From Diploscapter coronatus (Eukaryota; Nematoda; Chromadorea; Rhabditida; Rhabditidae): 64,000 nucleotides of DNA. The stretch spans positions 35,797,201 through 35,861,200 of the forward strand of contig OZ038422.1 in NCBI GenBank assembly GCA_964036155.1. Direction: 5' to 3'. This document shows, one piece after another, positions 39,006 to 48,488 of the stretch (position 1 is the stretch's first letter; each line of letters begins with the position of its first letter). The translations under genes were made by a program, and so were the position numbers. Under the pieces are notes generated by a model that had not been told where the DNA came from, made no database searches, and was given only the letters and a program-made list of their open reading frames with translations.

Positions 39006-40564
39006 ATGTCTTATCACCAACACGAGCACGCACACGGAGCCTTTATTGGTGTTTTAATTCTATGTATAATATTCACTGCAGTTGGAACTTTCACAAGCTG
39101 TATGTAGATTTTTGTAATATCTGGAAACACCATTTAAAATTCTACCAACTAATCCTTAACTAAAACCATTATATCGATACACCGATTCATTATCATTTGA
39201 AATAAATCTAAAATGAATATAAGTTTACTCTTACTAAAATAAACTGAATTATATTGATTTATTTTCAGCGTGGGTTGTGGTTAGTAGTTATTATTATGGC
39301 TATTATGGAAGCCAAGGGTTTGGTATATATAGATGGGGAAAACCGGGTGCGAGCGAGTTCTTCCAGGCATGTTTTAATTTTTGAGCGCTTAGAATATAAA
39401 TATCATTAATTTTACAGACCAGGCCAGCGTGGTGGCAATGCGTTATAGTTACGATGCTTTTGGGCTTCTCGCTTGAGCTATTGACGCTGGTTTATGCATT
39501 TATTTCAATGTAAGTCGTGAAATAAATAGTAAGCTACATTTTCACTAAAGTAGGCTTAAAATAAGCTATAACTAATTATTCTAGGATGGATACAATGAAA
39601 ATGTTGTCAATTATTTAGCTGAAACATTATATAATTTATTTCTGAAACAAACATAAAGTCACTAGTTTGTCATTACGTTGCAATTTCTAAACTACGGCAC
39701 AATTTTTTCTACGACATTATCGATTTTCCATCATTTTCTTTTAGTATTTTTTATTTTTAGTATTTTTTTTTACAAATTTTGTAAAATTTTCACGCAACAT
39801 ATTTGGAAACCGCATGATATAATGAACAAGCATAGACAAAATAGGGTAGGGTAAGGTAGATTTTCTCTCAATATTTCGTCAAACCTTATCATAATGTCAT
39901 GCAGTTTTCAAGTTACTTATCAGACATCCAAATCGACTCAATTTGAAGTGAAATGAACAGATTTAAGAAACTTGATAGCCTTGTGAATTCAAAATCGTTC
40001 TATTCATTAAAAACCGTTCTATATTTTAGTGAAAAGCGTACCGTAGTATAATTGTCACTGATCTGTTCTCTTTTAAAAATAACCTAATGATATGTTGATT
40101 CTTGAATGAATAGCATCATTTCAGACTCCGCTATCGTCATCATCCAGTCGGCCACGGTGTGCAACTAAGCGCGTCAAGTCTGATAGCTCTTTTCCTATTC
40201 ATCGGTACCATTGTTTGGGCGTCAAATATTACACAGGGTATGCCCTAAATTATTTCATTATTCAATCATTATTGCTTCATTTTTCAGTCGCGAATGATCT
40301 TGGCATTGTTGCAAGAGACGTATCGATATCGGTAATTGCTAAAATTTTCAACCTTCGATTCGAATAAATAGTGTTCAAAATTTTTATTCTAAAAGAGTCG
40401 GAATTGAAATTCTGAACACGTAATATCGGATTATCTTGAAAACCTTTTAGCTGGGTTATTCCTGGGATCTTTCGCTGGTAGCGGCCATCCTCGCTGTCTT
40501 CATGATTGCTATCTCAATTCATGGTCTCAGAAAAGTTCACCATCACTGCCATGGTCATTATTGA
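39006..40564 (+). CDS. Four-pass membrane protein, claudin/Clc-like
   Basis: Exons: 39006-39099, 39269-39366, 39418-39509, 40125-40237, 40288-40331, 40451-40564; 184 aa. Four hydrophobic segments are visible: AFIGVLILCIIFTAVGTF, CIVTMLLGFSLELLTLVYAF, LIALFLFIGTIVWAS and LVAAILAVFMIAI. The first loop is Tyr/Gly-rich with Trp residues (SWVVVSSYYYGYYG, RWG), loosely like the WxxxW loop of claudin-type proteins. Both ends are His-rich (MSYHQHEHAHG and VHHHCHGHY), which could bind metal ions. The second intron (39367-39417) must use a GC donor to keep frame. The topology resembles nematode Clc-like proteins, but the loop cysteine pair of claudins is not seen, so family membership is tentative. It converges on STK16. 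Confidence 0.7.
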
Positions 40565-40599
40565 ATATGTAATACTATTGATAGACCTACTTTTTGAAA

Positions 40600-40615
40600 A
40601 ATAAACCATTTTATT
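40600..40615. terminator. Back-to-back polyadenylation signals
   Basis: AATAAA at 40600-40605 (+) serves the four-pass membrane gene. Its complement TTTATT at 40610-40615 gives AATAAA on the minus strand, about 270 nt past the STK16 stop. The two convergent transcripts probably end within a few bases of one another. Confidence 0.6.
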
Positions 40616-40883
40616 GAGCCATTTCACGAATAACTAACAAGGGTTCAGATAATTGTAAAAGTGTCCTGGATCCGGACCAAACCCATATGGGCGGATACAT
40701 CCATGGGCCCTGATGGCAAAAACGAGGAGACCAGGTCCCGTCTCTCAAGTGAACGCGGGGGTAGGTGGGGGTCAAAGTTGGTTGTCCGCCAATCCACTCT
40801 ACACGTCAAAAATTTATTAATTTTACCGAAAACAATGCGAAATAAATTAGTCGACTTGGTACTCTTTGTACAGAAGTGAATTT

Positions 40884-43475
40884 CTATGTGTACAAAACTG
40901 GAGATTCTTTCGGTAATGAGGTCCGTAGTTGCTCTAATTCTTCTAGAAGCTGCGTTATCGAAAGTCGTTGAGTTGATTCGAAGACGAGCAACTGTTTGAT
41001 GAGTTGAATTAGTCGAGGAGGATAACTGAAATCCAGTTGATTTTGACAATTTTCAGATATTTCAGAACATTGACATAGGGGATTTTCAAAATGAGCTTCA
41101 ATTTTAAGTCGCAATGGTGATCAAGTTTTACTTCGAACGAATATTTTTTCGCGCACATTTGCAAAGAAAATATGCAGTTTTTCTAAGTATTGTGAAGACC
41201 AACATCACTTTTAGCCTAGAACAAGACCCTTCTTTCATAAAAATATTGATTCTGAGTGAAGAAAAAACTAAAGAAGATGAATCTATGCCAAAAAGCCAAT
41301 TTAAAGAGGAAACATTATGAGAACTCACGGCACATCTTCTGGATAGTCGATTTTATCGGGGCTTTGAGCGGCAAGAGCTATCGAGTTTCCCTTCTCATAA
41401 ACGGCGTCGAATGGTGATTGAAAATAGCAGAGAGCGTACAAACAACAACCGAGCGACTGAAAATGAATAAGGGATTAAATTTTCTTAGTTTTTTATTCAC
41501 CACCATCTATAATAGAATACAGTCAGTTTTAACATCGAAATTAGTGTCTTTACAAGTATTTTCTACAGAGATTTATTAAAAATTTAGGAGGTTTTTTTTT
41601 TCTTTTTCAATAACTTAGTGGTAAAAGATAATGTTTCTCTGCGAGATGAATTTTCAACCATCGCATAGTCTGCTAAAAATCTCTTACCCACAAATCAATA
41701 GCAGCAGTGATGGTCGACCCGATATCGCAAGTGAACAGCTCGGGGGCCCTGTAGGGCATCGAGCAAAATTCTGCTGCCGCATCCAACATTCGCTGGTGCT
41801 CGCGGGCGGACGAAACTTCGAAGGGGATTCTCAAATGAATAAATCGTCAATGAAATAGAATTATTAGGGCGCGTTCATACTTTTTTTTTTGACATTACGT
41901 CAATGTCAAGCGATTTTACGTGTAAATTCATGACATCGATGCCAAGCGTATCAAAAAGTATGAACGCGTCCTTATTCTTCAATTTGATGATATTATCATG
42001 ATAAAAAATAACTTTTCTAGGCTAGAGTTATTCTCGCAAATCTTTTTTTTTCAGATGTGCACATCAAGAGAAAATCTATCAGTAAAAAGTATTAAAAAAT
42101 GCTCTATAAGAAGCTAAATAAAAGAAAAAAAACTACCTGTCAACAGATCCGAAATCGCAAAGGACGACTCCTTTTCGTCCGTCGCAAATCAGAAAATTCG
42201 CCGGTTTTAAGTCTCGATGTGCAAAGCCCTTTTCATGCAGCATCTTCACAGCCTTACAGACATCTATTGCAAATGTTACTACCTGAAATTATACCATGAT
42301 TTTTTTTCAGAATTGAAATAGATTGGTCAATGTGTATCAACATAACTACAATCTATATGATTTAGAGCATGTAAAGAAGGAATGGCATTGATCGTTTTAT
42401 CGAAACTATTCAAGTTATTGTTTTTTCTGCTGTTCACCAAAATGATATCTCTAAGTTATCATGATAGAGTGAGCAACTTCATGTTAAGCCAAATTAAAAG
42501 AATAAATTGGCTGATTCTTTGAGAAAATTTCATGACTAACTTCGCTGAAAGACAAATGGTTGTTGGCTGGTTTCCTTGTGGCGAGATCGTCAGCCACATT
42601 TCCGAGCGAGTAGAAAGGGAGCACCAGGTAGAAAATGCTGTCCAGTTGAATGAGGGAAACTAGTTGGATCGCAGAAGGAGTGGCTGCTAGAAGTTTGTGA
42701 GCTTCCACCTGAAAATTCCATCGTTAAAAGATATGAAATATTGCAATATCACAAGCTCCAGGCAATTAAAACTTGACGCAGCGACGGGGTGGTTTTCAAA
42801 AAAAAAAGTGACAAATCGACTTTTGTTAACAACGCAGTGCCATTTCGGAAGAAAGTAAGAGGCATTACATCATCTTAGAAAAAAAATCACTCCTTCATTG
42901 CAGATTTCGTCAAATTTTAAGTTTCGAGACTCCATCATGATGCTTCGCAAAAATAAAACAATTTCGAAGTAAATTTTTGAGATTATAAAGCCCCTACCTC
43001 GAGCATAACTCTGTCGATTTCCTCCTTCGAATGCGTTTCGATCTTCTTCACTGCATATTTATCGCCATTGTGAAGATCCTGACAAAGAAGTACCTGGAAA
43101 ATGAATAATGATAAGGTGCTGTACATGAAACTTTTTTTTTTTTTTAAATCGAAGCGGCTTTTTGTGATCCACACCCATTTGTGTGCTTGACACTCATTTT
43201 TAGGAGAGAATATGAGAGGGAAGTAGGGGAAAATAAAAAAGTAAGTATGGAATATAAATGGGTGTAGATGGGGATCACAAGGGACCGAAATATCATGATG
43301 AATATTTTGCATGTTTTTCATCTTGCATATTTTGTAAATTTAATGAAAAAAAAATTCAAAGTTCAGGAAGAAAATTATTTCGCACCGTGCTGAACCCTCC
43401 CTTAGCCAGTTCCTTGATGATTTTGATCTTCATGCCGTCGCCTGTAATATCCGCTGAAGAAAATGCACATCCCAT
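40884..43475 (-). CDS. stk-16: Serine/threonine kinase 16 (STK16/NAK family)
   Basis: STK16 is a lipid-anchored Golgi-associated kinase of the Numb-associated family. Exons: 43475-43386, 43093-42998, 42708-42541, 42282-42137, 41829-41688, 41456-41338, 41025-40884; 300 aa (human 305). The N-terminus MGCAFSS fits N-myristoylation at Gly2 with palmitoylation at Cys3. Kinase motifs: glycine loop ELAKGGFSTV, Lys46 in KYAVKKI, HRDLKPAN (D142), CDFGSVD (D161), and the family's wide activation segment leading to MPYRAPELF. The C-lobe ends RLSITQLLEELEQLRTSLP. A strong TTTTTCTTACTTCAG acceptor lies 5 nt upstream of the ATG. COLGALT lies 437 nt upstream on the same strand, so the two may share a primary transcript. 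Confidence 0.93.
41864..41976. mobile_element. MITE with GGCGCGTTCATACTTTTT ends in an STK16 intron
   Basis: Terminal inverted repeats of about 18-22 bp (GGRCGCGTTCATACTTTTT on each side) flank about 70 bp whose core matches the 26325-26420 repeat. A partial end, GGCGTTCATAC, recurs near 43864. The element lies between STK16 exons 42282-42137 and 41829-41688. Confidence 0.65.
43162..43280 (+). mobile_element. TTGTGATCC/CACACCCA-type MITE, copy 1
   Basis: The ends are inverted copies of TTGTGATCC...ACACCCATTT. The interior shares CTCATTTTTAGGAGAG, AGTAGRGG and AAAGTAAG with the copy at 47588-47701, in the opposite orientation. It lies inside STK16 intron 1. Confidence 0.65.
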
Positions 43476-43505
43476 CAGCTCTGAAGTAAGAAAAAGCATA
43501 AATTA
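43476..43505 (-). promoter_or_regulatory. Strong splice acceptor just upstream of the STK16 start
   Basis: On the minus strand TTTTTCTTACTTCAG ends at 43481 and the ATG begins at 43475. No donor was found in the 437-nt gap to COLGALT, so this fits either a 5' UTR intron crossing the gap or a spliced-leader trans-splicing site of a downstream operon gene. Confidence 0.5.
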
Positions 43506-43620
43506 GTTGAAAAATCATCTGATCCATCTCAAATTCAGCAAGAAAAGTTAGAAGTAATTCATCAGATTTCAACTGCAACCAATTCACAGAAAATATTGAA
43601 TTTTATCAAATCAAAAACGA

Positions 43621-43626
43621 TTTATT
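43621..43626 (-). terminator. Candidate COLGALT polyadenylation signal
   Basis: TTTATT on the + strand (AATAAA on the minus strand) lies about 286 nt after the COLGALT stop and about 146 nt before the STK16 start, the spacing expected inside a nematode operon. Confidence 0.4.
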
Positions 43627-43911
43627 ATGCTTTCTTCACGAATTTCGAACAAACAAATTATGGCTGAATTGCAACTCTTTAACTGATCACATTAAAGCTT
43701 TGGGGGAAAAGGCAGCTGTCATCAGAAATACCCATCGTCCAAGTTGAAAAAGGCAAGTACTTTCGATCCGTAATCAATAAACAGTGGTAATAAATAAAAA
43801 TGAAAACAATATTGGGTAAAACGACTAAAAATAAGTAATTTTACATTAAAAAAAACGTTAGGAGGCGTTCATACCTAGTTGCAATGCGACTGGTGTAAGT
43901 CTGATGGGCCT

Positions 43912-46900
43912 CTACAATTCATCCCTTTTGTGAGAATCTTGGCCCGGCTGTATTATCGTCGAATCTTCAGTGTCGCTCACGTAATCTGGGTCAGTCGTGT
44001 ATCTGAAAACATGATAAATGGAGATTCGAATTTGATGCTTACTTTTGCGGCTCAACAGATAACGGATACAAAGTGTACATTCGGAGATTTCTTGGCTGGA
44101 AATGACTCGACCATTCCTGAAATGATCTTGTGAGATAAACTATGCCACTTATACCTATTTTAGTAGTGTCTATTTATTCTAATAAGAATTTTATGTTCCT
44201 CATTTTTATAGGTTTAAAAATATGAAGACTGAAAGATAACATCAGGTGTAAGAAAATTGATGTAAATTTCAAGTTAAAAATTGAAAGAAAAAATAAAACC
44301 TGCCTCATTAGGGTGTTTATCAGCCATGATAGGGAGATATTCATCGACAGGCACTAATTTCGACAGAGGATTTGCATCGACCAATTTCCTTGCCCCTTCG
44401 AGAGAGAGCATGTAGCCGAGTGTCCAATACGAATATTCAGCCGTCGAGAGATGTCTGTGATTACGCACCCAGGTTTCTTCCTGAAAAAACGACTTTTTAG
44501 ATGAGTAAAATGTATTCTAGTTTCGAACCAAATGAAATAGTTATTTTCTTCTTGGAGAATGAAAGTTAAAAATCGCATTAGAAGACACGTACAATCAATC
44601 TGATTGAAAATTGGAAAGTCGAACTTTGAAAGTTTGAACAAGGAATATTTTCTTTGTTTATTCTTGTTGAGTAAATGAACCCCAAAATTAGCATTTCTAA
44701 AAGCTCTAACCTTTTCCGAATTCTTCTTTCTACCCAGATAGATCAGGTCCCAGGGAAGCAGAGAGGCGTCCAAGTCTTCCAGCAACTCTTTTATCCGTTC
44801 GAAACCAAATGAGGCAAATCTGAGTTAAATTGTTTCATTTTTTCGAAAAAAAAAAGTCACAAACCTTAAATCGTCCTCGAATACGATCACTCGACTGAGC
44901 TTCCTCTGAACAACATCTTTCCAAATCCTAAAAATAGCAAATTTATCTTCGAAATAGTTTGATCTCTGATTCTTGAATGAAATAGGAAGATATCAAAGAG
45001 GAACATTATTGAATTCGTCAAAATCAGACTGAGAATTTTGGACACGATTTGAGTCGTGTTATGTTGTGTCTCAAATCGTATTCCAAATTTGCAACCATGG
45101 CCAAGATAATTGTCTTCATTAGCCGCAACAAAGATGAGTATTCCACCTGTAGTGACTGAGGAAGCATCCGATTTCGCCCGTTTTCATAGGTCTTTTGTGG
45201 AATGGATCGAGATATGAAGGCAGTTGTTTGACCTCCTTCATCTCAGGAACGTCCTCCAATCTCCACCCATCCACCGCTTCCCAGTATTTGAAGTCGACTC
45301 CTGGAAAAATCGAGTTTTTCTTGTTCATTTTCCCTACCATTTACCTAGAAGTTCGAAAATCTTCAACATTCGTTCCAATTTTTCTGGCCTGCGTTTCAGA
45401 TTTATCAGGTAGACTCTGAAAGAAACATTATGAATTAAAATCATGATCATTCTGTCTGAATTTTCAACATACAAAACCTTGCTATTGTCAATGATCGATT
45501 ATTTGAGACGAAGGAAATGAGATACAATTTTGATGCGCGGGGAATTAGAATTGCCGCTTGCAGCAGACTTTACGCTATTATATCATATTCAAGGAATGAG
45601 GGTGATGAATATTTGCAAATGCGCAATGCACTTTTCATATACGAATTTGTGCATCACTTATTCTGTCTTAAGTTATCGATAACTGACAATCAAGTAATTT
45701 CAAGAAAAAAATTCTTACTCGTTGACGCCCCATTTTTCCGATTCGGAAACCCAGGGTCGGACTGTTCGAGAAATGATTGGAGTGGGATAGCCGTCTGCTA
45801 GCAGGTCAGCCACAGAATAGCGTAGCTGAAAAGTTGTTTTATAACTGACAGGTCAAATTTGGGATTCGTGCAGTTTTCTCCTAACATTTTTGAAAGGGAG
45901 TTGCGAACAAAGAAGAAAAACGAACGTTTTACAACTTGAAAGTGGGAGAGGAAATTGACGTTTTCTTTCTGAGGAAGAGAACTGCACAAACCTCAAAATT
46001 TGAACAACACACCCAAAAAGGAAAATTCAATAACTGGAGTTTGAAAAAAAAAAAATCGAGAATCAAAGAATAAAATCTCACCAGTCGCCTCTTATCCTCG
46101 ATCTCCATATCAGATTTGACGTAGAATCCATAATAACGAGCGTGGTCCAGATAGATGGGGATTTTCATTCTGCTGGCTGAGACTGTGAACACCTGCAAAA
46201 AAGCTTGCATTTCATACGAATATTTTTGAAATTAAAAAAAAATTGTCGCTTCATAACTGTTAAAATTGTATTATTTTTGAATCTGGATAAATTCTCTTTA
46301 TACCTCCGTAGGATCGCTTGCTCCAACGTACGAAAGCAGATTTCCACTGTCGAATGTCAGATAGGAAGAGTCCATCGCGGTAAGATTCACGAACAATGGA
46401 AGGAATACCTCGTCGTTCTGAAACATAAATTGTTTTCCTCCCCTAAATTTCTTGACCAGAAATGAGTCGAAATTTCGATTCCGTCTTTTTGAAACGTCCA
46501 TTCCGACCCATTCTTTTTCCTGATAGCTCAAAAATAGCATTTTGTTACTTTCAAAGAAGAAAAACTCACGATGAATCGTTCAGTCTGCAATTCCTCGATG
46601 AATTCCTCGTCGACGTTGTCGACATTCGCGAATTTGCCTCTGATTCCTCGCACGACGGGCACAACCACGACGTGATTTGAAACGGAACCCAGATGCTGAA
46701 AGCAATATCTTGAAATTGAAGAAAACTGACAATTTGGGAAAAGTAGTCGCATCGTTACATGCGAAATAGTGTAGGGTTTGATAGGGAAAAATTATCCTAC
46801 AAGAATACTATGCTTTCTATGCAACGATGCAACTACTGGAGCTACTTATGCAGGTGGTCAAGAAAAACATAAATGAGCGAGGTAATCATGACCTGATAAG

Positions 46901-48033
46901 CCTTATCTGTAAAAGTAAGCAAATGAATATGGTGTAGGAAGGGAAGAAGAAAATAGCCCTTCCCTGTACACAGTTAAGGATAAATACGAAGTATTTCTAA
47001 TGGGCAAAATATATCATTTCTTGTAATTCATAAGCTTGAAAAGAATCGTCTACCTGTATGAACCTCTTATCGCTGATAATGAAATCCGGAGTGATAAGGA
47101 GGATCTTGCCAGATTTTCTAAATAAATACAGTAAGTCAGTTTTCCTCCAAGTCAAACTCACTTTAGCCTAGCAGATCGCAAAGCAGCCTCCAACCAGTTA
47201 TCAGATTCTTTCTCGAAACTGATTGTGTGGAACAAGTTTTTTACGGAATCTTTCCACCTGAAAAAGCTTCAGTAGATTTAGAAATTGAAGTATGAAAGGT
47301 CCGATAAAATTTCTAATATACACATTTTCAAGCAGTCAGATTCTTGAAAAAAAAATTTCATTTTTAATTTTAGCTAATAAAATTTCGACATACCATTTGA
47401 GCTGTTCACTACTCGAGTCTTCATTGGAATTTAAGAAGAACTGGAGATTGATCCTCGATTTGGGGTATTCGATGTTCTCAAGCCAGCCCAGGAAATAAGG
47501 AAGTGCGTGTGCATGCTCTTCCACTCCGATCGCGATGCTTAAAATCTTCTGATTAGGAAAGTCTAGAAAGAGTTTCGGGAGGTCTCCTGTATTCCACATT
47601 CACACCCATTTTCTTTACTTTTGCACGACCATCATCCTCTACTACTCTCCTAAAAAGTGAATGTGGAGTATAAATGAGTTTGGAGTGGGTGTGGATTACA
47701 GAAGGTTGTACTCGGGATTATGATTCTGGATTCTGCACAAATTTGACATTCATAACTCCTTTTAAAATTTTGTTTATAAAATAAATATTCAGGGAAAATA
47801 AACAAAACTTAAAAAAAAAAAGTTAAAAGCAAAGTTTTCAGTTGGGATTTCGAAAAGCCAAGGCAAATCATTTTAGTTCTGATGGTCAGGAAAAGTCGAA
47901 AAAATCACCTAAGCATAGGATAGAGGTGCCTGATATCGCCTTCATCCGGAACGGCACCTGGGAAAAGGCACTCGATGGACTGGAACAGAAGTAGGAAACA
48001 GTGAGTGGACAGGAGGAATTCCCGGGGAATCAT
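43912..48033 (-). CDS. colgalt: Procollagen galactosyltransferase (GT25/COLGALT family)
   Basis: COLGALT adds galactose to hydroxylysine of collagens in the ER. Exons: 48033-47958, 47586-47394, 47257-47162, 47117-47054, 46695-46570, 46417-46304, 46192-46082, 45825-45719, 45415-45345, 45300-45147, 44927-44865, 44819-44711, 44480-44304, 44116-44043, 44002-43912; 541 aa (human 622). A signal peptide ([19 protein letters not shown]) opens it and the ER-retention tail KRDEL closes it. GT25 landmarks: [71 protein letters not shown] and [10 protein letters not shown]. The N-terminal half has lost the DxD (human FADTDN; here LITPDFIIS). The intron after 44304 needs a GC donor. Confidence 0.95.
45035..45089. 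repeat. Short hairpin in a COLGALT intron
   Basis: TTTGGACACGATTTGAG (about 45037-45053) pairs with CTCAAATCGTATTCCAAA (45070-45087) with one or two mismatches around a 16-nt loop. It resembles either a tiny MITE or a microRNA-like foldback. Expression cannot be judged from sequence. Confidence 0.45.
47588..47701 (-). mobile_element. TTGTGATCC/CACACCCA-type MITE, copy 2
   Basis: Read on the minus strand this matches the copy at 43162-43280: an end of RTCCACACCCA, then CACTTTTTAGGAGAGTAGTAG, AAAGTAAAG, and an end in GGGTGTGAATGTGGAATACAG. Its final AATACAG is the exact 3' splice site of COLGALT exon 2 (exon starts at 47586). Confidence 0.65.
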
Positions 48034-48488
48034 TCGAATACGTCGAAGAAACAGGGGGAGAAGCCGGATTGAGGGAGGATTATCATAGGGGAATGGGATG
48101 GAGAGAGGTCAGGGGACAGAGATGCAGCTGGGAAACGAGAAATGGAGAGATGAGAGAGAGAGAGAAAGATGGACAACAGAGAGCATATGGTGCAGCAATA
48201 TCTCTGTCACTTTTTTGCGCTTCTCACCAAAATACGCCAAGAGTGAAATTTCGAGGGCGTTCTATAAAGTTAGAGAGAAGAATGTGGTTGAAATTTGTAG
48301 TTCTACAATGAATATGCATAATTAAATGCGTTATTTCCCGTCGTTAGAGAACATGCTGTTGTGCAGAGTAGAATAATAAACAGCGTCATGCACGAGAAAT
48401 ATTACAAGTTGACGTTTTTCCCCCCGCACTTTCGCTATTTTCAGTGTAGCGACATCTAAAATGAGAATAATAATAATTTATGCTTTAT
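48034..48488. promoter_or_regulatory. COLGALT upstream region with CT-rich tract
   Basis: From about 48045 to 48175 the + strand is almost all purines (CT-rich in the COLGALT orientation), ending just upstream of the start codon. The rest, to 48488, is the 3' flank of the PAN/SOD-like gene. No coding segment is seen. Confidence 0.45.
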
